Shown: positions 27,838 through 36,000, counted from the stretch's first letter. The stretch is 41,189 bases of DNA from Bacillota bacterium (GCA_021837545.1 JAKBFR010000009.1:1-41189); one strand, 5' to 3'. The notes: generated by a model from the sequence alone, not told the origin. Translations and numbers: made by a program.

Positions 27838-28278
27838 ATGGATAAAGTTCGTAAGTGGCCTCGGAATCAATCTACATCACAGGGGGGTGGACTGTCCACT
27901 TCTCAATATGGAGGACTATCCACTTCACAGTATGGTGGAATGTCTACATCTCAATACGGTGGATTATCCACTTCGCAGTATGGCGGAATGTCTACATCTC
28001 AATATGGTGGATTATCTACTTCACAGTATGGTGGGTTGTCTACATCTCAATACGGTGGATTATCTACTTCGCAGTATGGTGGGTTGTCAACAGCTCAATA
28101 TGGAGGACTGTCCACTTCTATAGGTGGTGGATTATCTACCTCAAGTAGTAACGTTTATATGAGCAATATTCCACCGTGGGGTATATTTGTAAAATATTTA
28201 TATGAACATGGATATTCGAAGTATGCAGACATTATTGTAGAGGAATTCAAAAGAGCTAATCTACCACTGTTACCATAA
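27838..28278 (+). CDS. Octapeptide-repeat protein (GGLSTSQY repeats), function unknown
   Basis: A 146-residue protein. The ATG at 27838 is chosen because AAAGGCGG lies at 27822-27829; an in-frame ATG at 27769 adds a basic stretch without a ribosome site. After a short basic head (DKVRKWPRNQ) come eleven octapeptides (residues 17-104) of the form GG-L/M-STSQY, the last two being GGLSTSIG and GGLSTSSS. A 42-residue tail follows with SNIPPWGIFVKYLYEHGYSKYADIIV. No signal peptide or membrane segment is present. From memory, unnamed small proteins with GGGLSTGP repeats and an IPPW tail occur in other bacteria; I cannot verify this. The regular repeat could fold as a thin beta structure. It is first in the cargo, before the OLD/UvrD pair. 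Confidence 0.75.
   Translation: MDKVRKWPRNQSTSQGGGLSTSQYGGLSTSQYGGMSTSQYGGLSTSQYGGMSTSQYGGLSTSQYGGLSTSQYGGLSTSQYGGLSTAQYGGLSTSIGGGLSTSSSNVYMSNIPPWGIFVKYLYEHGYSKYADIIVEEFKRANLPLLP
27886..28149 (+). repeat. Tandem 24-bp coding repeats, eleven units
   Basis: Units of the form GGTGGATTATCTACTTCGCA plus GTAT follow each other without spacers. Most differences between units are at third codon positions (GGT/GGA, TCC/TCT, TCG/TCA), so the protein repeat is kept under selection while the DNA drifts. Unit number may change by slippage. Confidence 0.9.
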
Positions 28279-28335
28279 TATGAAATTAGAGATAATATGT
28301 TAACAAGTAGTTGCATATTATGCATTAGCAATAAG

Positions 28336-28380
28336 AAGAGATGTATAAGGTTCTTTTTACATATACAGCTCTTTTCATTT
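28336..28380 (+). terminator. Terminator of the repeat-protein gene
   Basis: AAGAGATGTATA (28336-28347) pairs with TATACAGCTCTT (28362-28373) with one mismatch and is followed by TTCATTT. Confidence 0.65.
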
Positions 28381-28480
28381 GTGGTATAGACAGGTTAAAT
28401 CTAATCATGTTTTATATAGATAAGATTGAAGTATAAGCATTAAATAATTATATACTTAAATAAATATACTTTTTAATAAT

Positions 28481-28532
28481 ATACGCGTTTTTTGTGAAAC
28501 TCACATTATTCTTATAACTGAACGCGTTATAT
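28481..28532. promoter_or_regulatory. Nested inverted repeat upstream of the OLD/UvrD operon
   Basis: ATACGCGTT (28481-28489) and AACGCGTTAT (28521-28530) are inverted arms about 31 bp apart. Between them lies GTGAAACTCAC, a second small palindrome. ACGCGT is rare in such AT-rich DNA. It could be an operator or a structured leader for the genes at 28715. The rest of 28381-28714 shows no gene. Confidence 0.4.
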
Positions 28533-28714
28533 CTAGAATGGAAAGTTTATGGAATACATAGTTAACCCAAATAGTGATTGCACAGTAAAACTTGGGATAC
28601 TTTGAGAATTAAGTGGTAAGCAAGATGGGTTTTTGAAGTAAAAATTAGAAATATATTTTTAAATGATATTAAACATAAATTTATCATAATTTAAATCGAA
28701 GGGAATCAATTATA

Positions 28715-30916
28715 ATGAAAATAGCATTTGTTGATATTCAAAATTTCCGCAAATTAAAAAAATGTCACATTGATTTTAGTAAGGAAACTACGTTGTTTGT
28801 TGGAGCAAATAATAGTGGCAAAACATCGGCAATGGACGCACTTGGTAAATTTCTAGCAAAGAGGAGCTTTGTGTTTAATGACATTACGTTATCAAATCAC
28901 GAATCAATAAATAATATTGGAGTTGAATGGGAAAAAAAAGAAGCTCTACTTCCAGATACAATAGTTTTATGGGAGAATATTGTTCCAATATTAGATATTT
29001 GGTTAAGTGTTGCTAATAATGAATTACAATATGTGTCACATATCATACCTACTCTTGATTGGAATGGTGGTATTTTAGGTATTAGATTTATACTTAAACC
29101 TAAAGATATAAGTAAATTGTTTGAAGAATATAGAGAGGTATATTTCGCGGCAAGAACAACTGAATCAAAAAATACTACAAAGGTACTATCATTATGGCCA
29201 AAGAATTTATGTGACTTTATTCAAAAAAGATTCGCATCAATATTTGCACTAAATGCCTATATTTTAGATCCAAGCAAGGTTAATAATAAGATTCCACAGA
29301 ATACAGATTTTCAAATGGAATGTTTTGAACAAAATCCATTGAATGGTTTGATACGTATTGATATGGTGGGAGCACAAAGAGGATTTGCTGATCCGGGTTC
29401 GGAAGAAAATGGTGAAAAACCAATACATAGTGGTGGTTTATCTGCACAACTTAGAGACTATTATGATAAGCACCTTGATCCAGAAAAAGCTCCAACTCCT
29501 GAAGATTTTGAAGTATTGCAGGCAATCGATAGTGCAAAAACAATTTTCAATCAAAATCTAAAGTCGAAATTCAACACAGCTATAGAGGAATTAGAAGCCC
29601 TTGGATATCCTGGAGTAAATGACCCTCAAATTACTATAGAGACAAAAGTTAATGCGGCTGAGACACTTAATCATGATTCAGCAGTTCAATATTCATTAGG
29701 AAGTGACCATAATAATGATTTAAAGTTACCTGAAAAATACAATGGATTGGGATATCAAAATTTAGTTTCAATGATTTTTCTTTTAATGCGCTTTAGAGAT
29801 GATTGGATGCAGGTGGGCAAAGCTAAAAAAACACAAGAATTTCAGGGAAAAAAAATACCACCACTACATTTAGTGTTGCTTGAAGAACCTGAAGCACATT
29901 TGCATGTTCAAGTGCAGCAGGTTTTTATAAAAAAAGCATACGGCGTCTTAAGGAATAATTCATTCCTTAAAACACATCAAGATTTTTCTACACAACTTGT
30001 GATAAGTTCTCACTCAAGTAATATTACTCATGAAATGAATTTTTCGGATTTGAGATATTTCAAAAGATTACAGGCTACGGAAGATTGCAAAGTACCAACA
30101 TCAGAGGTTGTTAATCTTACAGATGTATTTGGGCGAGATGATGAAACCAATAGGTTTGTTACGCGATATTTAAAATCTACTCATTGTGATTTATTTTTTG
30201 CAGATGCATTAATACTAGTTGAAGGTTCTGCTGAAAGTATGTTGATTCCTCATTTTATAAAAAAGAAATACCCTGAACTTAATCAAAGATACATTAGTAT
30301 TTTAGAGATTAATGGAAGACACTCTCACCGATTAAAACCGTTAATTGAAAAATTATGTTTGTTAACACTTGCGATTACAGATATAGATCCTGCTGATGGG
30401 GAAGGGTATCATAAAGCACAATGTCCAGAAAGAAATAAAGGATTTATTTCGAGTAATTACGCAGTAACATCTTGGTTATTAAATGAAAAATCGTTGGATG
30501 TCTTACTTGATTTGCCTACAAATAAAAAAGTGGTGAATTTCAATTGCCCTTATGATTACTCAATAGCCATAGCGTATCAAACACCACAAAAAATATTATT
30601 TAATTCAAAGGAAGTTGAGGCACTATCAAGTACATTTGAAGATTCTTTGATATATGCCAATTTGGAATTATTTAAAAATCATAATGGAGATGGAATTTTT
30701 CAAATCGCTAATAGCGTAATTAATAATTCTAAAACTTTTGAGGAACTTCATTTAGCATTATATTTAAAATTAAGGGAAGGTAGCTCTGGTAAGGCAGGAT
30801 TTGCACTTGACTTAATATATTCTATTGAACCTGAAGAATTAATTGTACCTCCATATATTGATGAAGGGTTAAATTGGCTACAGAAACAACTGAAACAGGG
30901 AATAAGTAATTGCTAG
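28715..30916 (+). CDS. OLD-family ATPase/TOPRIM endonuclease (Gabija GajA-like, large)
   Basis: A 733-residue protein with an ABC/SMC-type ATPase and a TOPRIM nuclease domain. The start KIAFVDIQNFRKLKKCHIDF and Walker A GANNSGKTS (residues 30-38) are typical of OLD proteins. GLGYQNLVSM is the ABC-type signature, and LVLLEEPEAHLH holds Walker B with Glu390 and Glu391. The TOPRIM part has LILVEGSAE (Glu503) and AITDIDP (Asp556, Asp558). OLD proteins next to a UvrD-like helicase are class 2 OLDs, to which GajA of the Gabija antiphage system belongs. GajA as I recall has about 580 residues, so this one is longer, mainly by a 200-residue insert between Walker A and the signature. GAAGGGA precedes the ATG. 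Confidence 0.85.
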   Translation: MKIAFVDIQNFRKLKKCHIDFSKETTLFVGANNSGKTSAMDALGKFLAKRSFVFNDITLSNHESINNIGVEWEKKEALLPDTIVLWENIVPILDIWLSVANNELQYVSHIIPTLDWNGGILGIRFILKPKDISKLFEEYREVYFAARTTESKNTTKVLSLWPKNLCDFIQKRFASIFALNAYILDPSKVNNKIPQNTDFQMECFEQNPLNGLIRIDMVGAQRGFADPGSEENGEKPIHSGGLSAQLRDYYDKHLDPEKAPTPEDFEVLQAIDSAKTIFNQNLKSKFNTAIEELEALGYPGVNDPQITIETKVNAAETLNHDSAVQYSLGSDHNNDLKLPEKYNGLGYQNLVSMIFLLMRFRDDWMQVGKAKKTQEFQGKKIPPLHLVLLEEPEAHLHVQVQQVFIKKAYGVLRNNSFLKTHQDFSTQLVISSHSSNITHEMNFSDLRYFKRLQATEDCKVPTSEVVNLTDVFGRDDETNRFVTRYLKSTHCDLFFADALILVEGSAESMLIPHFIKKKYPELNQRYISILEINGRHSHRLKPLIEKLCLLTLAITDIDPADGEGYHKAQCPERNKGFISSNYAVTSWLLNEKSLDVLLDLPTNKKVVNFNCPYDYSIAIAYQTPQKILFNSKEVEALSSTFEDSLIYANLELFKNHNGDGIFQIANSVINNSKTFEELHLALYLKLREGSSGKAGFALDLIYSIEPEELIVPPYIDEGLNWLQKQLKQGISNC

Positions 30917-30927
30917 GAGGTGTTGTT

Positions 30928-32781
30928 ATGGATAAAAAAGAATATATAGATGATGACCATATTGACGATCATGTTGATGAAGAAATCAAGAAATGTTTTG
31001 ATAAGAAAAATAGAAAAAGTTTTTTTACCTTTGCAGGTGCTGGTTCTGGAAAAACAAAAAGTTTAGTAAATATATTAACTTATATAGACGAGACCTATGG
31101 TTATGAGCTTTTAACATATTCAAGACAGGTTGCTGTTATAACTTATACAAATGCGGCATGCGAAGAAATATTGAATCGTATAGATTTTAAATCAGTATTT
31201 ACTGTTTCAACTATTCACAGCTTTTTATGGGAACTCATAAAGAATCAACAACGAGATATAAAAAGTTGGGTAAAGAAGAATACTGAAACAGAAATTTTAG
31301 AATTAGAAAATCAGCAATTAAGAGGACGAGCTAGTGCTACTTCTGATAATAGGGCTAAAAAAATAAAATCTAAAAAGGAGCGCCTATTAAAAATTGATAT
31401 GGTGAAAAATTTTTCGTATAATCCTAATGGAAATAATTTTAGATATGATTATCTTAGTCATGCTGAAGTAATTAAAATGGGATCAGAATTTATTGCGAAA
31501 AGTAATACTATGCAAAATATACTAATAAATAAGTATCCTATTCTCCTAATTGATGAAAGTCAAGATACAAAAAAAGAATTAATAGATGCACTACTTTATC
31601 TTTATGAAAGGCATAAATCAAAAATAGTAATTGGCATGTTTGGTGATACCATGCAAAAAGTGTATACAGATGGAAAGGACGATTTAGCTTTATGCATTCC
31701 AGATGATTGGGTAAAGCCAGTTAAAGTAATGAATCATAGAAGTTCCAAAAGAATAATTAAATTGGCTAATGAAATAAGGAAAAGTTTCGATGATAAAATG
31801 CAAAGCTATCGTTCAGATGCTATTGAAGGAAATGCCTACTTATTTATTGCTGACAGTAAAAGTGATAAATCTAAGATAGAAAGTTTAGTTGCAAATTCCA
31901 TGTATGAATTAACAAATGATGATAAATGGCTAGAACCAACAGAATGTAAGACTTTAATACTTGAGCACCATATGGCAGGAAGTAGATTGGGGTTTTACGA
32001 ATTATTCAAGACATTGTATTCTGTGGATTCTCTAAAAACAGGTATTCTTGATGGAACACTTCCTGAGATTCAACTATTTACTAACAAGGTTTTGCCACTA
32101 ATTTCAGCTTATAAAAGAGGCGAAAAATTTCAAGTTGCTAAAATAATTAAGCAATGTTCTCCACTTGTTAATAAAAAAGCTTTTGATGAAGCAACTAAGG
32201 AGCCTTTATTCTGTCTAAATAATGCTTATCAATCAGTAAATAAATTATGTGAATTGTGGGATGACGGAAAGACGCCTACATGTTTAGAAGTTATAGCGAA
32301 TATAGAAAGTAGTGGTTTGTTTGAAATACCGAATCGATTACAAGGTATAGCTGATATAAAAAGTAATGAGAATATAGATGAGATTACAAACTCTCTAATA
32401 ACCTCCTTTTCTAACTCTTTTAACCAAATAGAAGCATATGCATCTTACGTTAATGATGAAACAGCATTTGCAACACACCAAGGAGTAAAAGGACTTGAAT
32501 TTCCTCGTGTAGTAGTAGTTATGGATGATGATGAAGCTCAAGGCTTTCTATTTAGCTATGAAAAGTTATTTGGTGCTAAGGAAAAAACAAATACAGATAT
32601 AAAAAATGAAAGTGAAGGAAAGGATACTAGTATTGCAAGAACAAAAAGATTATTCTATGTTGCATGTACACGTGCAAAGCAAAGCTTATCAATTATAGCA
32701 TATACACATGATTGTAATGCTGTTAAAGAAACTGCAATTGAAAATAATTGGTTCTCGGAAAAAGAAATTATTATTTTGTGA
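30928..32781 (+). CDS. UvrD/Rep-like superfamily 1 helicase (Gabija GajB-like partner)
   Basis: A 617-residue DNA helicase. The ATG at 30928 is preferred because AGGAGG lies at 30915-30920. Motifs in order: I FAGAGSGKTKS (residues 36-45), Ia AVITYTNAACEEI, then TVSTIHSFLWELI, II LLIDESQDTKKE (Asp209, Glu210, Gln212, Asp213), III VIGMFGDTMQKVY, V THQGVKGLEFPRVVVV, VI RLFYVACTRAKQSLSI. The acidic N-terminus (EYIDDDHIDDHVDEE) precedes motif I. It starts 11 bp after the OLD gene, so both are one operon and probably one complex. GajB as I recall has about 490 residues; this protein is longer. Likely role: sensing or processing DNA ends of invading phage together with the OLD nuclease. Confidence 0.88.
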   Translation: MDKKEYIDDDHIDDHVDEEIKKCFDKKNRKSFFTFAGAGSGKTKSLVNILTYIDETYGYELLTYSRQVAVITYTNAACEEILNRIDFKSVFTVSTIHSFLWELIKNQQRDIKSWVKKNTETEILELENQQLRGRASATSDNRAKKIKSKKERLLKIDMVKNFSYNPNGNNFRYDYLSHAEVIKMGSEFIAKSNTMQNILINKYPILLIDESQDTKKELIDALLYLYERHKSKIVIGMFGDTMQKVYTDGKDDLALCIPDDWVKPVKVMNHRSSKRIIKLANEIRKSFDDKMQSYRSDAIEGNAYLFIADSKSDKSKIESLVANSMYELTNDDKWLEPTECKTLILEHHMAGSRLGFYELFKTLYSVDSLKTGILDGTLPEIQLFTNKVLPLISAYKRGEKFQVAKIIKQCSPLVNKKAFDEATKEPLFCLNNAYQSVNKLCELWDDGKTPTCLEVIANIESSGLFEIPNRLQGIADIKSNENIDEITNSLITSFSNSFNQIEAYASYVNDETAFATHQGVKGLEFPRVVVVMDDDEAQGFLFSYEKLFGAKEKTNTDIKNESEGKDTSIARTKRLFYVACTRAKQSLSIIAYTHDCNAVKETAIENNWFSEKEIIIL

Positions 32782-33081
32782 AAATAACAAGTTATACTGG
32801 AATATTATGTAGGGAGCTCTTTTACAACCCAAAAGAAGTAAAGCATTAAAATTTATTTTTTAAAGTAATTAAATTTCTCTATCCATACGGTGATAATTTT
32901 AGTGCAACTACAGAAATATAATAGAATTAAATATGATTTGTGATAGTGATGATGAGCCTATCATAAGTAAATTCAATTTTGAGTACATGTAAATTTATAT
33001 AATAATTCAGTGGATATAAGAGTTAAATAATGAATAGTGGAAATTTATACAATATAAATTATTTTTTAGGAGGAAATTGTT
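32782..33081. other. Gap between helicase and DUF262 genes
   Basis: No convincing gene. A 19-codon frame (32933-32992, MICDSDDEPIISKFNFEYM) reads like a piece of a coding sequence but has no ribosome site and is too short to judge. No terminator is evident after the helicase gene. AGGAGG at 33070-33075 belongs to the next gene. Confidence 0.4.
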
Positions 33082-34674
33082 ATGCATAAAGGAGAACTTA
33101 TTACTGGTTCTATGAAAATAGACAAATTAAGGAATAAGATTATTGAAGGAGAAATAAAAATACCACCTTTTCAAAGAGCTTTTGTTTGGAACCAGGAACA
33201 AATTATAGAATTATTAGATAGTATTTATAATGAGTATCCAATTGGCAGCATACTCTTGTGGGAGACAAATACAAATCTACCATCAAAGCGTAACATTGGA
33301 GGTTTTGTTATTCCAGAATCTAGAGCTGAGTATCCAATAAATTATGTTCTCGATGGACAGCAAAGGGTGACAACTATTTTTGGGGTTTTTTGCGAAGATT
33401 TAAAACAAGAACAAACAGATTTTGATGCCGAATGCAATTTGTTTAATATTTATTTTGATTTAGATTCAAAGAGATTCGTTCATGAAAAGGATAGGAATCT
33501 ATCCAATACAAACCTTAGGTTAAGACTACTCTTTAATAACTATGATTTTAATAAAGAAATTGCTGACACTTCTAGGTATGACCGGGATAAATCACGATTA
33601 GCAGTAGAATTACAGTCGTTATTTCAAAATTATGAACTTCCAATAGTAACGATTAAAAAAAGAGAAAAGGATGAAGTTGGTGTTATATTTGAAAGAATTA
33701 ACAATACTGGTACTGAATTATCAACACTTGATCTTATGATTGCATGGACTTGGAAAGAGGACTATCACCTAAAAGAGGTGTTTGATGAAATTTATGAATT
33801 GTTGAATACTAGAAATTTTGACAATATAGATTCAAAGATAATTTTGCAATGCATGAGTTCTATAATTAAAGAAACTACTGTAACAAAGGAAATTCTCAGT
33901 TTAAATCCAGAAGATGTTAGGAATAATACAGATTTGTTAATAAAGAGTTTAGAGAAAGCGGTAGATTATCTAGCAACTCAATTTAATGTTAAGTGTGATA
34001 ATTTTTTACCAAATTCTCATCAGCTTGTCCCTATAACTTATTTATTTTCAAGGACTAATCACTTAAGTAACGAACAAAGTAAAGTAATAAGTAAGTGGTT
34101 TTGGAGAACATCATTTTCGAATAGATACTCTGCTGGCACAGACACAAAGATGGATGAAGATATAACATTTTTTAAAGAAGTGCTAAGTGGTAACTATACC
34201 AGAAGCAGTAATTACTCAATAAATGTAAATGATAAATTTTTCAAGTCGCAAACGCTTAGTAAATCTAATTCATACGTTAAAGCTTATCTTTTGTTGTTAT
34301 CACAGATAAAACCAAGAGATCTTACAAATAATAATATTATTGATGTTGGACATGCTATATCATCTTATAACATAAAAGAATATCATCATATATTTCCCAA
34401 GGCATTTCTAAAAACTAGTTTGGGGCTTCAAAATGGACAAACAAATATAATAAGTAATTTTTGTTTTTTACCAGCTAGCTCGAATAAAATTATTTCCGAT
34501 AGAGCTCCAAGCGATTATTTTTTTAATATAATTCCGATAGCTGATAGAGATTCTATATTAGAGAGTAATCTTCTACCTAAAGATATGAATATTTATACTA
34601 AAGACAATTATAAAAAATTTATAGACAAGAGAGTTGAGCTTATAATGGATTTAATAACACGTCATATTAATTAA
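33082..34674 (+). CDS. DUF262/DUF1524-like protein (single-chain GmrSD/SspE type)
   Basis: A 530-residue protein. The N-terminal DUF262 domain has IPPFQRAFVWNQEQIIELLDSI and YPIGSILLWE, and the DGQQR motif at residues 91-95 (VLDGQQRVTTIF), which belongs to the ParB/sulfiredoxin-like fold used for nucleotide binding or hydrolysis. The C-terminal part has EYHHIFPKAFL (His435, His436) followed by NIISNFCFLPASSNKIIS, an HNH-like His-Asn arrangement of the DUF1524 kind. This combination is known from the type IV restriction enzyme GmrSD and from SspE, which attack phage DNA. It is shorter than those proteins as I recall them. AGGAGG precedes the ATG. It is the last intact gene of the cargo and probably a further defence gene. 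Confidence 0.82.
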   Translation: MHKGELITGSMKIDKLRNKIIEGEIKIPPFQRAFVWNQEQIIELLDSIYNEYPIGSILLWETNTNLPSKRNIGGFVIPESRAEYPINYVLDGQQRVTTIFGVFCEDLKQEQTDFDAECNLFNIYFDLDSKRFVHEKDRNLSNTNLRLRLLFNNYDFNKEIADTSRYDRDKSRLAVELQSLFQNYELPIVTIKKREKDEVGVIFERINNTGTELSTLDLMIAWTWKEDYHLKEVFDEIYELLNTRNFDNIDSKIILQCMSSIIKETTVTKEILSLNPEDVRNNTDLLIKSLEKAVDYLATQFNVKCDNFLPNSHQLVPITYLFSRTNHLSNEQSKVISKWFWRTSFSNRYSAGTDTKMDEDITFFKEVLSGNYTRSSNYSINVNDKFFKSQTLSKSNSYVKAYLLLLSQIKPRDLTNNNIIDVGHAISSYNIKEYHHIFPKAFLKTSLGLQNGQTNIISNFCFLPASSNKIISDRAPSDYFFNIIPIADRDSILESNLLPKDMNIYTKDNYKKFIDKRVELIMDLITRHIN

Positions 34675-35253
34675 TCCATTTATAAAATAGATTTAGGTGC
34701 ATATAAAATTTAATTGAATTAAAGGTAGACTCCTAAGAGGTAGATTTTAGATATTTAATATTAAAATTTTTATTTTAAGGGTACACTTCTTGTAGCTAAA
34801 AAAATAAATATAATTATATATTTCATACAAAATAGCTCGGAAAAACCTTGTTAAGCATTAACTTGAGTTTTGTTTTAAGAGTTTATTTTAAACGATATAA
34901 CTTTGTTATAAATCTACATAATAAGAAGATGGAGGATTATTCTCAGAGAATAGGCATAAAATTAAAAGATAGATAATTATAATAATATCAATGATTTATA
35001 AGATGGTGGTCGATATTATAAATATTATATCTGTTGTTGCACCATAATAGATATAAGAATGGCTCAACTGAGAAGATTAGACTAATTTTATGCTGCAGAA
35101 CCTAAACAAATTACTTACATTGTGGAATATAATCCTAAAATTATACTATATAAATTATGAAATTTTTAAATGAGATACACTCCAAAGCGGTAATTTAATT
35201 AGTATTGAAACTATTGGTTAGAGTGATTTTAAAATTCATAGATAGGTGTTTTC
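34675..35253. other. Gene-poor cargo end with eroded coding remnants
   Basis: No open frame of note. A piece near 34930 reads MEDYSQRIGIKLKDR before stops, which has the look of a decayed gene start, but no family can be fixed. The stretch otherwise shows only scattered short frames with many stops. Confidence 0.35.
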
Positions 35254-35299
35254 GATAGCCTAGAGTATTAATACTTTAGGCTATCGTACATTTTTAGAA
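35254..35299 (+). terminator. Strong hairpin closing the cargo
   Basis: CGATAGCCTA (35254-35263) pairs with TAGGCTATCG (35278-35287), and the inner AGTATT pairs with AATACT with a flanking G-T pair, so the 34 bases form one nearly unbroken palindrome. TACATTTTTAG follows. It would stop transcription before the transposon end. Confidence 0.7.
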
Positions 35300-35380
35300 A
35301 AGAATGATAAATAATTAAGTTTGAATATTGTATTTAAAATCTAAAAAGAGGATTATTGATTTATGAATAGTTGTAATTTT

Positions 35381-35528
35381 GTTTAAACTTTATTACAAAA
35401 ATATCTAAGGTAGCCTTACTTGAATATTAAAATTTAGTTTAAACTTTGTTTCAAAAATAAATTTTATAGTCAACGATTTTAAGCCATTTAAAAAGACAAT
35501 TTAGTTTAAACTTTATTACAAACCTACA
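35381..35528. repeat. Far transposon end: three spaced 20-bp TnsB-site repeats
   Basis: Three copies in the opposite direction to those at 18817: 35381-35400 (GTTTAAACTTTATTACAAAA), 35437-35456 (GTTTAAACTTTGTTTCAAAA) and 35504-35523 (GTTTAAACTTTATTACAAAC), then CTACA as terminus. Gaps of 36 and 47 bp separate them, as in Tn7L, which has three separated TnsB sites in about 150 bp. Confidence 0.85.
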
Positions 35529-35533
35529 AATAA
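35529..35533. repeat. 5-bp target-site duplication, far side
   Basis: AATAA directly after CTACA, identical to 18807-18811. Confidence 0.85.
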
Positions 35534-35584
35534 ACAAATATGAGAGTTTGTATAAGAATATTAAATATTGTTAACAAACAATAC

Positions 35585-35628
35585 GAAGGAAATGCAGGAA
35601 CACCAACCTGCACTCCTTCATTTTTTTT
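35585..35628 (+). terminator. Presumed original glmS terminator, displaced by the transposon
   Basis: GAAGGA-AA-TGCAGG (35585-35598) pairs with CCTGCA-C-TCCTTC (35607-35619), followed by ATTTTTTTT. Before insertion it would have stood about 80 bp after the glmS stop. No other gene lies between it and the transposon. Confidence 0.8.
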
Positions 35629-35684
35629 ATTCCTTCTGCTGTATCCTCATAAGAAACTTGTATCAGTAATAAAAAACTCATGTT

Positions 35685-35733
35685 AAAAGTCAGGAATTTT
35701 TAATCAGAAAATGATTAGATTTTCCTGGCTTTT
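35685..35733. repeat. Long imperfect hairpin in the gap before the chemotaxis gene
   Basis: AAAAGTCAGGAA (35685-35696) pairs with TTCCTGGCTTTT (35722-35733) with one G-T pair, and AATCA with TGATT inside. It could work as a second, bidirectional terminator. A small hairpin GGCTG-CTGA-CAGCC follows near 35786. The rest of 35629-36000 holds no gene I can recognise. Confidence 0.5.
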
Positions 35734-36000
35734 GTGCATTTACGCATAAGGGTCAAGGAAAAAAAGTGACAAGAGAAAAGGCTGCTGACAGCCCTTAAAA
35801 ATAGAGTTTTAAATAGACTTTCATATAGAATTTTAATTAGAAGAATATCTGCAGTCCCTTACAAAGTAAGACTTCGGAAGAGAATAGAAATATAAATAAA
35901 ATTATGAACAAAATTGTCCACAGTAGAACTATAAAATTTGGTTTTAGTGTGGATAAATTTTCTTGATTTTAATACGTACTGGATTTATAAACAATATATA

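Larger units (their letters stand above)
18812..35528. mobile_element. Complete Tn7-like transposon in attTn7
   Basis: The ends TGTAG (18812-18816) and CTACA (35524-35528) are inverted copies, each next to a 20-bp repeat of the TTTTGAAATAAAGTTTAAAC type, and AATAA flanks both. The 16,717-bp element encodes TnsA, TnsB, TnsC, two intact TniQ/TnsD-family proteins and a third in ruins, then a cargo of a repeat protein, an OLD nuclease plus UvrD-like helicase, and a DUF262 protein. All genes face away from glmS. The tns genes lie at the glmS-near end, as in Tn7. No TnsE, Cas gene or CRISPR array is visible. Confidence 0.93.

Noticed and set aside
27855..28148. Two further open frames over the 24-bp repeats on the plus strand
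   Set aside because: A repeat whose length is a multiple of three keeps all frames open. Only the frame from 27838 has a ribosome site and a non-repetitive, protein-like tail.
27886..28149. Regular 24-bp repeats that could be taken for a CRISPR array
   Set aside because: The units follow one another without spacers and encode an in-frame octapeptide in an intact gene with a ribosome site. No Cas gene is nearby.
32933..32992. A 19-codon frame between the helicase and DUF262 genes
   Set aside because: It has no ribosome site, is very short and has no recognisable features. It is at most a remnant.
18812..35528. CRISPR-associated transposon
   Set aside because: Two TniQ proteins would fit such an element, but no cas gene, repeat-spacer array or guide-like repeat is visible, and the element sits in the classical glmS site.
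35914..35956. Replication origin suggested by DnaA-box-like sites
   Set aside because: Only two boxes are present, without dnaA, dnaN or a cluster of further boxes. This is far too little for an origin.
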